64,000 nucleotides of DNA from Cognatiyoonia sediminum (GTDB taxonomy: Bacteria > Pseudomonadota > Alphaproteobacteria > Rhodobacterales > Rhodobacteraceae), in contig NZ_FQXB01000002.1 in assembly GCF_900129845.1 (NCBI RefSeq), forward strand, positions 124,001 to 188,000, read 5' to 3'. This document shows positions 1 to 9,048 of this stretch, piece after piece. A model generated the notes under the pieces. That model was given only the letters and a program-made list of their open reading frames with translations, searched no databases and had not been told where the DNA came from. The stretch's first letter is position 1. Every line of letters begins with the position of its first letter. A program made the position numbers and the translations under genes.

Positions 1-15
1 GGAAGTTGACGAGGA

Positions 16-426
16 ATGGGACCCATTCGACGACGCCTGATCCTTGCCTTCTTGACGCTGATCCCATCCCAAGCCTTCGCGCAAGCCTGCGAAGTACTAC
101 GCCCAGGATGGGACGGAGAACCAGTCACCGCCCTCGGCGAAGCCATCGCGCTGTTCTCGACGCCACCGTCGCTCCTCCTGCTGATCGCCACGGCGTTTGT
201 GGTCAGACTAAAAAGCATGTGGGGCGGTCTCGCCGTTGTGGTTGGCTGGGCGGCTTGGATTTCCATCTTGGACTCGCCGGCGGTCTTTCCAGACAATGCC
301 GCGGCGGCAATCGAAGGCTGCATCGGGCCAGACACCTTGTTCATTGCGCTCGCGATTGCGATATGTGCTTTAATTGTGATTTTTACGTCCCCCCGACGCG
401 CGGCGGACAAGAACGGAGAAAACTAA
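16..426 (+). CDS. Small secreted/membrane protein upstream of ybaB, unknown function
   Basis: I do not recognise a family for this 136-residue protein. The first 22 residues form a signal peptide (arginines, then a hydrophobic run ending SQAFA). After it come a short region with one cysteine and about three hydrophobic segments (roughly residues 50-66, 68-85 and 108-125), so it is probably an inner-membrane protein. The start has a GAGGA ribosome site directly before ATG. The stop codon meets the ybaB start, so the two are translationally coupled. In Rhodobacterales dnaX usually lies just upstream of ybaB-recR, which suggests this gene sits inside the dnaX-ybaB-recR operon. Function unknown. 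Confidence 0.7.
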   Translation: MGPIRRRLILAFLTLIPSQAFAQACEVLRPGWDGEPVTALGEAIALFSTPPSLLLLIATAFVVRLKSMWGGLAVVVGWAAWISILDSPAVFPDNAAAAIEGCIGPDTLFIALAIAICALIVIFTSPRRAADKNGEN

Positions 427-771
427 ATGCTCAAAGGTCTCGGCGGACTTGGCGATATGGCCAAAATGATGAAACAAGCCCAAGAAATGCAGGGCAAAAT
501 GGAACAGATGCAGGAAGACCTGAATGACATCATGGTCACAGGCGAAAGCGGTGCTGGCCTTGTCAAAGCCACTGCAACGGCCAAAGGTGAACTCAAAGGC
601 CTCGACATCGATCCATCCATTTTCAACGGGGACGACAAAGAAGTCGTAGAGGACCTGATCCTAGCCGCCATTAAAGATGCACAGTCCAAAGCACAAGAGC
701 GCACGCAAGAAGAAATGGCCAAAATGGCAGAGGGCCTCGGCTTACCACCCGGCATGAAACTCCCTTTCTAA
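427..771 (+). CDS. ybaB: YbaB/EbfC family nucleoid-associated protein
   Basis: This 114-residue protein has the YbaB/EbfC pattern: an N-terminal helix rich in Met, Gln and Lys (MAKMMKQAQEMQGKMEQMQ), a central beta sheet with GAGLVKATATAKGEL, and a C-terminal helix ending in a Gly/Pro-rich tail. Family members are dimeric DNA-binding proteins that coat the nucleoid and are often linked to recombination or replication restart. It starts immediately after the preceding stop and is followed 75 bases later by recR, the usual ybaB-recR order. The length is normal for the family. Confidence 0.95.
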   Translation: MLKGLGGLGDMAKMMKQAQEMQGKMEQMQEDLNDIMVTGESGAGLVKATATAKGELKGLDIDPSIFNGDDKEVVEDLILAAIKDAQSKAQERTQEEMAKMAEGLGLPPGMKLPF

Positions 772-796
772 GGCACTCATGCGTCTATTGAGATCA

Positions 797-817
797 AATA
801 CCTTCGCCGAAGGCATG
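797..817. repeat. Variant copy of the ATACCT-CGCCGG-AGGCAT palindromic repeat
   Basis: The gap between ybaB and recR holds AATACCTTCGCCGAAGGCATG. It matches the dispersed element at 7446, 27083, 30551 and 52843, but both arms of the palindrome have changed together: CCTTCG pairs with CGAAGG here, where other copies have CCTCCG with CGGAGG. The pairing is therefore kept. Confidence 0.55.
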
Positions 818-846
818 GGTCTTTCGCCAGAAAGGCCCAAATCCTG

Positions 847-1440
847 ATGGCTCAAGGTACCGAAGATCTCGAAAATTTGATTGCGCTGATGGCCAAGCTA
901 CCTGGCCTCGGCCCACGGTCCGCGCGTCGCGCAGTGCTGCATCTGATCAAGAAACGTAGCCTGCAGCTGATCCCTTTGGCAGAAGCGATGCACCGCGTCG
1001 GCGCCACGGCGCGGGAATGCCTCAGCTGCGGAAACATCGGAACGATCGACATCTGCGATATTTGCGCCAACGAAAAACGCCAAAACGGCCAAATCTGCGT
1101 TGTCGAAGACGTTGCTGATCTATGGGCGATGGAGCGCGCCAACGTCTTCAAGGGCCGGTATCACGTCTTAGGCGGCACGCTCTCTGCACTCGACGCCATA
1201 GGCCCCGAAGAACTGCGCATTCCCAAACTGATCGATCGCTGCCAATCGGAAGGCGTCACCGAAGTGATCTTGGCGCTTGGTGCAACCATCGATGGTCAAA
1301 CCACAGCCCATTACATCGCTGACCAATTGCCCGGGATCACCGTAACATCATTGGCGCAGGGTGTGCCTGTCGGCGGCGAACTTGACTACCTTGATGATGG
1401 GACAATCACCGCCGCGCTCACGGCGCGCAAGTCGCTCTAA
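847..1440 (+). CDS. recR: Recombination mediator protein RecR
   Basis: A 197-residue RecR of normal length. It begins with a helix-hairpin-helix (about residues 15-30, [11 protein letters not shown]). Next is a four-cysteine zinc finger (C58, C61, C70, C73), then a Toprim domain (from about residue 82, [15 protein letters not shown]) and a C-terminal region with the Walker-B-like [11 protein letters not shown]. RecR works with RecF and RecO to load RecA on single-stranded gaps. It is co-directional with ybaB and is the last gene of this operon; a GC-rich stem-loop follows the stop. Confidence 0.96.
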   Translation: MAQGTEDLENLIALMAKLPGLGPRSARRAVLHLIKKRSLQLIPLAEAMHRVGATARECLSCGNIGTIDICDICANEKRQNGQICVVEDVADLWAMERANVFKGRYHVLGGTLSALDAIGPEELRIPKLIDRCQSEGVTEVILALGATIDGQTTAHYIADQLPGITVTSLAQGVPVGGELDYLDDGTITAALTARKSL

Positions 1441-1448
1441 AAGGCACA

Positions 1449-1468
1449 TGGCGGCAGCGTCGCCGCCA
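1449..1468 (+). terminator. Stem-loop after recR
   Basis: TGGCGGC and GCCGCCA form a 7-bp GC-rich stem with a 6-base loop nine bases after the recR stop. There is no clear T-run, so it may only be a 3'-end stabiliser or a weak terminator. The remaining stretch to 1673 shows no further gene. Confidence 0.45.
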
Positions 1469-1673
1469 CCGCCCGTTGCGCCAAATCTCTAAGGTGTAAA
1501 ACGTTGCGCACTCACGTTCCCCCCACCACTCATTAACGAACCAAAACATGGCACTCGATACTGGTCCAAACACTTGGACAGGGCCAATATATCGCCCCTC
1601 TTTGTACTTTATGTGAAAACGCAGTGTTTCCGTATGGTGGATTTCCCGACCTTGAGGTTTTCATCGTGCCAAA

Positions 1674-1705
1674 ATCAAAAAAACCCGCCAAACAAGTTGG
1701 CGGGT
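1674..1705 (-). terminator. Intrinsic terminator of trcR
   Basis: On the minus strand ACCCGCCAA and TTGGCGGGT form a 9-bp stem with a 5-base loop, followed by a run of seven Ts. It lies about 25 bases after the trcR stop, a textbook Rho-independent terminator. Confidence 0.9.
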
Positions 1706-1730
1706 CTTGAAAATCTGGTGTGACCTAGGA

Positions 1731-2495
1731 TCAATCTTCGTCGCTGTCGCTGCTTTCTGGAAGATTGAAGAAGCTGTCCGCATCCGCGACATCCACATTG
1801 GATTCTTCTTCCTCTGCGTCAGCATCTTCCTCGCGCGGATCACCCAAGCTGAAGGTTTCCAAGCCAGCGATGGCCGAAGGAATCTTGGGCTCCGCATCCA
1901 TGGTAAGGCTCTGCTCAGTGGACACCAACTTACGGCGTTCATCATCGGACATCACCGTGCCCTCTTTCGCCTTCTTCGCGTTGGCCTTCTGAACCGCAAG
2001 GTCCAATTCAGACTGTTTACACAGGCCCAAAGCCACAGGATCAATCGGCTCGAGGTTGTTGATGTTCCAATGCGTCCGCTCACGGATTGATTGGATCGTA
2101 GGTTTTGTTGTGCCAACCAGTTTGGAAATCTGACCATCGGACAATTCAGGGTGGAATTTCACCAACCAGTAGATCGACGCCGGACGATCCTGACGCTTAG
2201 AAAGCGGTGTATAACGCGGCCCACGGCGTTTCTCTTCGCCCGCACTGGCTGGGTTATAAAGCAACTTCAGCTTATGCAGCGGGTCCTTCTCTGCTTTTTC
2301 GATCTCTTCCTGCGTCAGCTGTTTGTTCGCAATTGGATCAAACCCTTTGACGCCAACAGCCACGTCACCATCGGCAATGCCCTGAACCTCAAGTTCATGA
2401 AACCCGCAGAAATCGGCGATCTGCTTGAACGTGATTGTGGTATTGTCGCACAGCCAAACAGCAGTTGCTTTGGCCATAATCGGTGTATTTGACAT
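1731..2495 (-). CDS. trcR: Cell cycle transcriptional regulator TrcR (DUF1013)
   Basis: This 254-residue protein matches the alphaproteobacterial DUF1013/TrcR family: N-terminal MAKATAVWLCDNTTITFKQI, a central helix-turn-helix-like region (about residues 118-145, SDGQISKLVGTTKPTIQSIR) and a long acidic tail rich in Asp, Glu and Ser. Family members are conserved DNA-binding regulators tied to the cell cycle; the exact targets here are unknown. The chosen ATG at 2495 has an AGGAG site 8 bases upstream. An internal ATG at 2477 fits the usual family start and is the alternative. It is monocistronic, with a strong terminator. Confidence 0.88.
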   Translation of the reverse strand: MSNTPIMAKATAVWLCDNTTITFKQIADFCGFHELEVQGIADGDVAVGVKGFDPIANKQLTQEEIEKAEKDPLHKLKLLYNPASAGEEKRRGPRYTPLSKRQDRPASIYWLVKFHPELSDGQISKLVGTTKPTIQSIRERTHWNINNLEPIDPVALGLCKQSELDLAVQKANAKKAKEGTVMSDDERRKLVSTEQSLTMDAEPKIPSAIAGLETFSLGDPREEDADAEEEESNVDVADADSFFNLPESSDSDED

Positions 2496-2627
2496 CTCTT
2501 AACTCCTATCAGGTGCGAACAGACTTTCCCTGCGCCCTTGAAGGGGCTGACCGCTGGGGCCGGGTTCGCATTGTCGGGGAACTTGAGGCGTATATAGTGA
2601 CATCAGCCTCGTTAGGAAAGGTCCAAA

Positions 2628-3257
2628 ATGCGCCGCCTTTTATCTGCGCTCTTGTGCGCCGCTTTGCCTGCGCAAGCCCAAGATACCGCAGGAGAATTTG
2701 ACTACTACGTCCTGTCTCTCTCTTGGTCACCATCATGGTGTGCCTTGGAGGGAGATGCGCGGCAATCGCCCCAATGCGACCCATCCGAAGACTTTGGCTG
2801 GATTCTCCACGGTCTCTGGCCACAATATGAAGAAGGCTGGCCCGCCAATTGCCGGACAGCTTTCCGCGCCCCATCACGCCGTCAAACCGGTGAAATGGCA
2901 GATATTATGGGCACCTCCGGCCTCGCTTGGCATCAATGGAACAAACATGGCACATGCTCAGGTCTGGACAGCGCCGCCTACTACGCGCTGTCCCGTCTCG
3001 CATACGAAAACATCACACGGCCACCAGTCCTCCGACGGCTGAGCCGCACCGTCACTCTTCCCGCAAGCGTGATCGAAGAGGCGTTCATCGAAGCAAACCC
3101 TGACCTAGAACCCGACCAAATCACCGTGACGTGTCGGCAGGGCTATATCCAAGAGGCGCGCATCTGCTTGACCCGTGACCTAGAATTTCGAGATTGTAAC
3201 CCTGATGTCAGGCGCGACTGCACCATGTCCAACGCCCAGTTCGACCCCATTCGATAG
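2628..3257 (+). CDS. Secreted ribonuclease T2 family protein
   Basis: A 209-residue RNase T2 homologue with an 18-residue signal peptide (ends PAQAQ), so it acts in the periplasm or outside. Both family motifs are present: CAS I HGLWPQ with catalytic His61, and CAS II WHQWNKHGTC with His102 and His107. The acidic residue of CAS II is Gln103 here, a substitution allowed by the family signature. Eight cysteines suggest disulfides. RNase T2 enzymes cut single-stranded RNA through a 2',3'-cyclic intermediate and can scavenge phosphate or nucleotides. It stands alone between trcR (divergent) and the TauE gene (convergent). Confidence 0.93.
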   Translation: MRRLLSALLCAALPAQAQDTAGEFDYYVLSLSWSPSWCALEGDARQSPQCDPSEDFGWILHGLWPQYEEGWPANCRTAFRAPSRRQTGEMADIMGTSGLAWHQWNKHGTCSGLDSAAYYALSRLAYENITRPPVLRRLSRTVTLPASVIEEAFIEANPDLEPDQITVTCRQGYIQEARICLTRDLEFRDCNPDVRRDCTMSNAQFDPIR

Positions 3258-3263
3258 GATGAA

Positions 3264-4022
3264 CTAGCCGAAGAAAGCCCGGCGTAACAAATTCAGCCCC
3301 ATCAGTAAGAACATCCAAAGCAGCGCTGTGCGGAACGTTTCCGCACTCATCCGCCGCCTCATCGCTTCCCCAATGGTAAAACCGAGCACCGCGGGGATCA
3401 CCATCACCGCCGACACCTGCGCGGTCTCCCCGCGAAACAATCCCGCCTGCCAAAAGCCAACCATCAAAGGCAGCCCGCCAACAAACAAAAACAAACCCGC
3501 GGCTTTGACAAATTCATCCCGCTCCACCCTCCGTGCCAAAAGATAGGTCACTAAGGGCGGCCCCCAGATGCTTGTGAGGCCACCAAGGATACCCGCTGTT
3601 GTTCCGGCTACGATTTGCCCAAGACGATCAAATCGCTCCGGCAATTCGGGTGTGGATTTGACGAGACTCGTAATCGCAAACACCGCGATCACAAATCCAA
3701 TGACGCCCAACAAAACATCCGGCGATGTCTGCACCACGAAAAATGTCGTGATCCAGAGTGACCCCGCAAGGGCCGCCATCAATCGCCAATAGGTTTTGAC
3801 GGTGTCCAAGCCCACGCGTTCGCGCAGCGCCTGCCAAAGGTTGGTCGTCAGCAGCGGAAACACCACCAAAGCGATCGCCAAATGCGGCGGGAAAAACTGC
3901 GACATCAGCCCAACCGCAACGGTCGGCAAACCGATCCCAAGCGTCCCTTTAATGACTCCAGCCGTCAGGAAAATCACAGCGAACAGCGGCAATGACGCCC
4001 AAAGGTCAAACGAAGCAAACAT
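3264..4022 (-). CDS. Sulfite exporter TauE/SafE family permease
   Basis: A 252-residue integral membrane protein with about eight hydrophobic segments and the TauE/SafE hallmarks: an N-terminal AGVIKGTLGIGLPTVAVGLM stretch and a second, related half with GGLTSIWGPPLVTYL. The family exports sulfite, sulfoacetate or other organosulfur anions; the substrate here cannot be read from sequence. It follows panB at a short distance on the same strand and may be the last gene of the fmt-panCB run. Confidence 0.88.
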   Translation of the reverse strand: MFASFDLWASLPLFAVIFLTAGVIKGTLGIGLPTVAVGLMSQFFPPHLAIALVVFPLLTTNLWQALRERVGLDTVKTYWRLMAALAGSLWITTFFVVQTSPDVLLGVIGFVIAVFAITSLVKSTPELPERFDRLGQIVAGTTAGILGGLTSIWGPPLVTYLLARRVERDEFVKAAGLFLFVGGLPLMVGFWQAGLFRGETAQVSAVMVIPAVLGFTIGEAMRRRMSAETFRTALLWMFLLMGLNLLRRAFFG

Positions 4023-4047
4023 CTGCGCGCCTTAATTTGCCGCCTGA

Positions 4048-4860
4048 TCAGCGATAAGTTTCGTCATCCCCAGGAAACGCACGCGCACGCACGTCATCCG
4101 CATAACGCTCAACCGCGCTTTCGATCGCCGGTCCAAGATCGGAATAGACCCGCACGAATTTCGGCGTCCATTCGTTCAGGCCCAACATATCCTCCAACAC
4201 AAGGATTTGTCCGTCGCAATCCACCGATGCACCGATCCCAATTGTCGGAATAGCGATCTCTTTCGTGATCTTGGCCGCCAATGGCTCGACCATACCTTCA
4301 AGCACAACCGCAAAAGCACCGGCTTCGGTCACTGCATGCGCGTCCGCAATATGTTCGGCCCAAGTATCCTCATCCCGGCCTTGGGTCTTGAACCCGCCCA
4401 TCACGTGGCTCGATTGAGGGGTGAGCCCGATATGCGCCATCACTGGAATCCCGCGCTCCACGAGAAACCGAATGGTCTCGGCCATCCGTGCACCGCCTTC
4501 GAGCTTCACCGCACCGCAGGATGTTTCTTTCATGATCCGCGCGGCATTGCGGAACGCCATGTTCGGGCTTTCCTCGTAGGTGCCAAAGGGCATGTCCACC
4601 ACGATCAATGCCTTCTGCGTCCCTCGCACAACGGCCTTGCCATGCATGATCATCAAATCAAGCGGAACACCCACGGTGCTTTCCATCCCGTGCATCACCA
4701 TCCCAAGGCTGTCGCCCACCAGAATGAAATCGGCATGTTTATCGACGATGGCCGCGGTATGCGCATGATAGGACGTGAGCGAGACAATCGGCTCCCCGGC
4801 TTTGCGCGCCCGAATTTGAGGAACCGTTGTGCGTCTTACGACTTCGACCTGTTTGCTCAT
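4048..4860 (-). CDS. panB: 3-methyl-2-oxobutanoate hydroxymethyltransferase PanB
   Basis: A 270-residue PanB, normal in length. Recognisable parts are [15 protein letters not shown], the metal-binding [25 protein letters not shown], a KLEGG segment, and [21 protein letters not shown]. It transfers a hydroxymethyl group from methylene-tetrahydrofolate to 2-oxoisovalerate, giving ketopantoate, the first step to pantothenate and CoA. Its ATG overlaps the panC stop by 4 bases (ATGA), so the two are coupled. Confidence 0.97.
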   Translation of the reverse strand: MSKQVEVVRRTTVPQIRARKAGEPIVSLTSYHAHTAAIVDKHADFILVGDSLGMVMHGMESTVGVPLDLMIMHGKAVVRGTQKALIVVDMPFGTYEESPNMAFRNAARIMKETSCGAVKLEGGARMAETIRFLVERGIPVMAHIGLTPQSSHVMGGFKTQGRDEDTWAEHIADAHAVTEAGAFAVVLEGMVEPLAAKITKEIAIPTIGIGASVDCDGQILVLEDMLGLNEWTPKFVRVYSDLGPAIESAVERYADDVRARAFPGDDETYR

Positions 4861-5711
4861 CGTGTCACTTCCCGCTGATCAATCAAAAGAACATCCCCAA
4901 ACTGGGCTGAGATCATCATACCAAGGGTTCCTCGGAAATCACCAGTGGCAGGTTCAAACGTTGCGGCATCCACGATGTCGATCGCTTTGAGGACCGCCAA
5001 AGGCTCACCCGCGACACGTGCTTTGATCATGGACACGATCGCTTCAACAGCAGCGCCGTCAAGCAACGCTGCTTCCGCCTCTACCAAAGCTTGGTTCAGC
5101 ACCGGCGCCGCCGCGCGATGCTCCGACGTCAACCGCTTGTTCCGCGACGACAGGGCCACGCCATCCGCATCCCGCGCGGTCGCAACATCGCGCACATCTA
5201 CGGCCATCCGCAAATCCCGCACCATACGTCGGATAACAGCTAACTGCTGATAGTCTTTCTGCCCAAAATAAACCCGATCGGGCTGCACGATGTTCAGCAA
5301 CTTACTCACGACCGTTGCAACACCCCGAAAATGCCCAGGACGCACTAGCCCATGAAACACATTGGCCAACTGCGTCGTCTCAACAATCGTTTCATCCCCT
5401 TCGGGATACATCTCCGCCACATCGGGCATGAACACTGCGGCAACACCCGCCGCGCGTAACGCCGCCAAATCCGCCTCATCGTCGCGCGGATAGGTTTCCA
5501 AGTCTTTCGGATCACCAAACTGAGTGGGGTTTACAAAAATCGAGGTTACAACTGACGCATTCTCCGCCATGGCTTGGGCAACCAAATTCATATGCCCGGC
5601 GTGCAGAGCCCCCATTGTCGGAACCAAACCAACATCGCCGCGTTCGCGCAATTGCGCCACTGTCGAACGCGTGGCTTCAACTGTCCGACATATCTCCATC
5701 TCAATACTCAT
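4857..5711 (-). CDS. panC: Pantothenate synthetase PanC
   Basis: PanC joins pantoate and beta-alanine using ATP. The protein shows [15 protein letters not shown] (HIGH-like nucleotide motif), [26 protein letters not shown] and the KMSKS-like SSRNKRL. I chose the ATG at 5711, which overlaps the end of the aldo/keto reductase gene by 11 bases. An ATG at 5699, four residues later, is equally possible, and a longer in-frame start at 5738 would overlap more. It is followed directly by panB. Confidence 0.95.
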   Translation of the reverse strand: MSIEMEICRTVEATRSTVAQLRERGDVGLVPTMGALHAGHMNLVAQAMAENASVVTSIFVNPTQFGDPKDLETYPRDDEADLAALRAAGVAAVFMPDVAEMYPEGDETIVETTQLANVFHGLVRPGHFRGVATVVSKLLNIVQPDRVYFGQKDYQQLAVIRRMVRDLRMAVDVRDVATARDADGVALSSRNKRLTSEHRAAAPVLNQALVEAEAALLDGAAVEAIVSMIKARVAGEPLAVLKAIDIVDAATFEPATGDFRGTLGMMISAQFGDVLLIDQREVTR

Positions 5712-6519
5712 CCCATTTCGGACACCAAGATCCGTCAACCAACCTCATCTTACGATCTAAGGCATCAATTTGAGCAATCTGATCCTTAGAGAGCTCCACA
5801 TTTTGCGCCTCAAAATTCTCTTGTATGCGTTCCCGCGCGCCAGCCGAAGGAATGACCCAATACCCTTTCGCTAAAAGATACGCCAAACCGACTTGGCTTG
5901 CGGTCGCACCGCACTCTTCCGCAATCGCCTGCAGAACCGGATCGGTCACCACTGCGCCTCGCGCCAATGGGCTAAAGGCCGTCAGACCAATCCCCATCTG
6001 ACGGCTGTGTTCGACAATCGGAGTATTCGCAACGAAAGGGTGCAGCTCGACCTGATTGGTCAACAACCGGCGCTCCCCCAACAGCTCTACCGCCCGGTCC
6101 AGATAGCGAATTGTAAAATTCGAAACGCCAATGTTTCGAGTGAGACCAGCGTCGTAGACTTGAGCGAATTGAGCCATGTAATCTTCGATATCGTACTCAT
6201 CGTTGATCGATGGGTAATGCAAAAGCAAAAGATCAACCGGGCCCACCCCTAGCTTTTCCAGAGAGGCCTCGACATGAGGCCGTACCTGACCGGGACCGAA
6301 ACTCTCAGGCGCGACTTTTGTCGTCACCCAAAGCTCATTTCTCTCCAATCCAGATACTGAAATCGCCCGTCCAACGTCGGCTTCATTCTCATACCCTTCG
6401 GCACAATCAAGATGTCGATAGCCAATTTCTAATGCGTCGAGCGCACATTGATACGCTGTCCCATCGGGCCGATTCCAAGTTCCAAACCCAATGTGCGGGG
6501 CAGATGTCATTCTATCCAT
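5701..6519 (-). CDS. Aldo/keto reductase
   Basis: An aldo/keto reductase of about 272 residues. The catalytic tetrad is visible: Asp and Tyr in DCAEGYENE, Lys in TTKV and His in LLLHYPS. The NADPH-binding end includes IPSAGARERIQENF. Such enzymes reduce small aldehydes or ketones; 2,5-diketogluconate or methylglyoxal reductase-like activity is possible but not provable here. An upstream in-frame extension (to 6603) would overlap fmt, so I chose ATG 6519, preceded by a GGGATTGGA sequence. It lies between fmt and panC on the same strand. Confidence 0.9.
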   Translation of the reverse strand: MDRMTSAPHIGFGTWNRPDGTAYQCALDALEIGYRHLDCAEGYENEADVGRAISVSGLERNELWVTTKVAPESFGPGQVRPHVEASLEKLGVGPVDLLLLHYPSINDEYDIEDYMAQFAQVYDAGLTRNIGVSNFTIRYLDRAVELLGERRLLTNQVELHPFVANTPIVEHSRQMGIGLTAFSPLARGAVVTDPVLQAIAEECGATASQVGLAYLLAKGYWVIPSAGARERIQENFEAQNVELSKDQIAQIDALDRKMRLVDGSWCPKWDEY

Positions 6520-6532
6520 ATTCCAATCCCGA

Positions 6533-7432
6533 CTATGAAATTGATTTTCCGAGGTCCAAGCCCTGCAAAATTTCGACTGAGTCCATCGCCCGCTTACCGG
6601 CACGCTGCGCCCGCGTAATCTCTACCGCGCCGTCGCCACATGCAATGGTAAAGCCGCCCAGAACCTGACCCGGATCACCTTGCCCATGCACCACCCGGCA
6701 TCCCAAAAACTTCACACGCTCCTCACCCACCATGCACCACGCGCCCGGAAAGGGAGACAACCCTCGGATCAACCGATCCACTTCAGGCGCCGTTCGTGAC
6801 CAATCCACCCGCGCCTCCGATTTATCAATCTTAGCCGCATATGTGACACCGTCTTCCGGCTGAACTGCTGGTTCCAACTTGTCCAATCGACCTAGCGCCT
6901 CAACAATCGCTACAGCTCCAAGCTCCGACAAACGATCATGCAACTGCCCCGTTGTCTCCTCGCTTTCAATCGCCACTTCGCGCTGCAGCAAGACCGGACC
7001 CGTATCCAATCCGGCTTCCATCTGCATGATGCAAACGCCCGTCTTTTGATCCCCCGCCATGATCGCGCGATGGATCGGCGCCGCCCCCCGCCAACGCGGC
7101 AACAGCGATGCGTGTATATTCAAACATCCGTGCTTGGGCGCATCCAATATCACCTGTGGCAACAACAAACCGTAAGCCACAACCACGGCAACATCCGCTT
7201 TGTGAGACTGGAACACCTCCAAAGCCTCACCGCTCTTCAACGAAACAGGCGTGAACACCGGCAAACCAAGCTCCAATGCTCGAGCATGAACCGGCCCCGG
7301 ACGCTCCTTTTTCCCGCGCCCAGCTGGCCGAGGCGGCTGAGAATACACAGCGACCACCTCATGCCCAGCATCGACCAAAGCATTCAAAACCGGCACTGAA
7401 AACACAGGCGAACCCATGAAGATGACACGCAT
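6533..7432 (-). CDS. fmt: Methionyl-tRNA formyltransferase
   Basis: A 299-residue Fmt with the N-terminal formyltransferase domain ([14 protein letters not shown]), the folate-binding and catalytic segment [20 protein letters not shown] (catalytic Asn-His), and the C-terminal OB-like domain ([13 protein letters not shown]). It formylates initiator Met-tRNA in the cytoplasm. It is the fourth gene of a def-def-def-fmt run. A palindromic repeat sits between it and the preceding def-like gene. Confidence 0.97.
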   Translation of the reverse strand: MRVIFMGSPVFSVPVLNALVDAGHEVVAVYSQPPRPAGRGKKERPGPVHARALELGLPVFTPVSLKSGEALEVFQSHKADVAVVVAYGLLLPQVILDAPKHGCLNIHASLLPRWRGAAPIHRAIMAGDQKTGVCIMQMEAGLDTGPVLLQREVAIESEETTGQLHDRLSELGAVAIVEALGRLDKLEPAVQPEDGVTYAAKIDKSEARVDWSRTAPEVDRLIRGLSPFPGAWCMVGEERVKFLGCRVVHGQGDPGQVLGGFTIACGDGAVEITRAQRAGKRAMDSVEILQGLDLGKSIS

Positions 7433-7445
7433 CGCGTTTTTCCTC

Positions 7446-7475
7446 TTGCCAAAAATACCTCCGCCGGAGGCATCC
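7446..7475. repeat. Dispersed palindromic repeat, family 2
   Basis: TTGCCAAAAATACCTCCGCC followed by GGAGGCATCC. The core CCTCCGCCGGAGG is a perfect inverted repeat. Related copies lie at 797, 27083, 30551 (inside cobN) and 52843. It fills almost the whole gap between the def-like gene and fmt, where it could affect transcript stability or stop transcription. Confidence 0.75.
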
Positions 7476-7964
7476 CTACTTTTGTTTCTGCGCCTTCTTC
7501 AGCAACATCTCGCGACGAGTCCGACTGAGACGATCAAAAAACATCTTACCTTCAAGATGATCAATCTGATGCTGAACAGACGTAGACCAAAGCCCGTCGA
7601 ATTCTTTGCGATCCCAAACGCCGTCTTCATTCAAAAACCGAACGGAGACCTTGGCAGGCCGCTTCAACGTTGCATGAACCCCCGGCAAGTTCGGGCTGGC
7701 TTCTGCATGTGCCCTGAGTTCGGGTCTCGTTGTCAAAATCTCTGGGTTCGCCAATCGGATAGCCTGACCCCGCTCAACGCTGGCATCCACAACCGCCAAC
7801 CGCAGCGGAACACCCAATTGAACGGCCGCCAGCCCATACCCGGGCATTGCATCCATTACTTCGATCATCTCATCCCAGATGGCGCGTATCTCCTCCGTAA
7901 TCTCGCCCACGGTTTCCGCCGGTGTGCGCAAAACCTTGTTCGGCCAAGGGACGATATTCCGCAT
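7476..7964 (-). CDS. Peptide deformylase-like protein lacking the Cys ligand and catalytic Glu
   Basis: A 162-residue member of the peptide deformylase fold. The first motif is kept ([11 protein letters not shown], residues 41-51). The EGCLS motif, which carries the metal-binding Cys, is replaced by ASPNLPG around residues 89-95, and HExxH has become HQIDH (His132, Gln133, His136). It therefore lacks one metal ligand and the catalytic Glu and is unlikely to be a normal deformylase. It is the third of three tandem paralogues, with its ATG overlapping the previous stop (TAATG). A role in binding formyl peptides or regulating the true enzyme is only a guess. Confidence 0.88.
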   Translation of the reverse strand: MRNIVPWPNKVLRTPAETVGEITEEIRAIWDEMIEVMDAMPGYGLAAVQLGVPLRLAVVDASVERGQAIRLANPEILTTRPELRAHAEASPNLPGVHATLKRPAKVSVRFLNEDGVWDRKEFDGLWSTSVQHQIDHLEGKMFFDRLSRTRREMLLKKAQKQK

Positions 7965-8425
7965 TAAGCCTGCCCCTCATAGTCCGTGCACAAAACACCG
8001 TTGAGGTGATCCAACTTGTGCTGAATGCAGGTCGCGGCGAAACCGCCAAACTGGTCTTCCCGCGCGTCTCCCTCAAGGGTCTGCCACCGCACAGTCACCT
8101 GAGCTGGCCGCTGCACAAAAGTGGTCTGGCCCGGGATCGAAAGACACCCCTCTTCATACGTCGATGTCTCTTCCGACTGGGACAGAATTTCGGGATTTAC
8201 GAACACCATAGGCGTCGTCTCACCCTCTTTCCACGTACAGTCCATGACAAAGATACGGTCTGTCACCCCAATCTGAGGCGCAGCCAAGCCTCGCCCTTTT
8301 GCCTCATACATCGTTGCCAACATATCGGTGGTCAAATCACTCAGTCGCTGATTGAAACTCTCAACCGGCGTGCAGATCTCTCGCAGCACCGGATTTGGAA
8401 CCGTCACGACCGCACGCGCACCCAT
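7964..8425 (-). CDS. Peptide deformylase-like protein with Glu-to-Lys change in HExxH
   Basis: A 153-residue deformylase paralogue. GRGLAAPQIG (residues 44-53) and EEGCLSIPG with the metal-ligand Cys94 are intact, but the metal-binding helix reads HKLDH (His136, Lys137, His140), so the catalytic Glu is Lys. The C-terminal helix found in the first gene is missing. It probably still binds metal, but normal hydrolysis should be impaired. Stop and start codons overlap with both neighbours (TGATG and TAATG), so expression is coupled to the true def. Confidence 0.9.
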   Translation of the reverse strand: MGARAVVTVPNPVLREICTPVESFNQRLSDLTTDMLATMYEAKGRGLAAPQIGVTDRIFVMDCTWKEGETTPMVFVNPEILSQSEETSTYEEGCLSIPGQTTFVQRPAQVTVRWQTLEGDAREDQFGGFAATCIQHKLDHLNGVLCTDYEGQA

Positions 8426-8946
8426 CAGCCGCGCGCCCGTTCTCGCTTTAGTTTTTGCATCTTGCGCGTGATCATTTGCCGCTTGAGCGGTTTCAGATAA
8501 TCAATAAATAGCTTCCCATTCAGGTGGTCGATCTCATGCTGCACGCAAGTCGCCCAAAGCCCGTCAAACGCCTCTTGATGGGTTTCGCCATCCAAGCCCA
8601 ACCACTCCACTTTTACCTCTGCGGGCCGTTCAACCTCGGCGTACTGGTCAGGGATCGAAAGACAGCCCTCTTCATAGGTGCCCCGTTCTTCGCTTTCCCA
8701 AATCACCTTAGGATTCAAAAGCACCATCGGACGCGGCGCTTCGCCCTCATCCTTGACGCAGTCCATCACAAGCATCTGCTTCATGACCGCGACCTGAGGG
8801 GCGGCCAACCCAATGCCAGGCGCGTCATACATCGTTTCCAACATATCATTCGCCAGGGCACGAATGTCATCCGTGACCTCAGCCACAGGCTCAGTCACCT
8901 TTTTCAAACGCGGATCAGGGTGGATCAATATGGGTCTTATGCTCAT
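8425..8946 (-). CDS. def: Peptide deformylase
   Basis: A 173-residue canonical deformylase: GIGLAAPQV (residues 44-52), EEGCLSIPD with Cys95, and QHEIDHLNG with His137, catalytic Glu138 and His141. It removes the formyl group from nascent proteins on the ribosome, normally with Fe2+. The long basic C-terminal helix (RQMITRKMQKLKRERARG) is the usual ribosome-contacting tail. It is the first gene of the def-def-like-def-like-fmt run and the only one of the three with a complete active site. Confidence 0.97.
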   Translation of the reverse strand: MSIRPILIHPDPRLKKVTEPVAEVTDDIRALANDMLETMYDAPGIGLAAPQVAVMKQMLVMDCVKDEGEAPRPMVLLNPKVIWESEERGTYEEGCLSIPDQYAEVERPAEVKVEWLGLDGETHQEAFDGLWATCVQHEIDHLNGKLFIDYLKPLKRQMITRKMQKLKRERARG

Positions 8947-9048
8947 GCGGCTGATCTAAACGCTGGCCCATGGCTCCGCAAGGCAATTGCCCCTTGCGTC
9001 CGCCGCAGAAGCCCGTAACCCTGCCAAAAAACCCCGAGTGAGACGACC

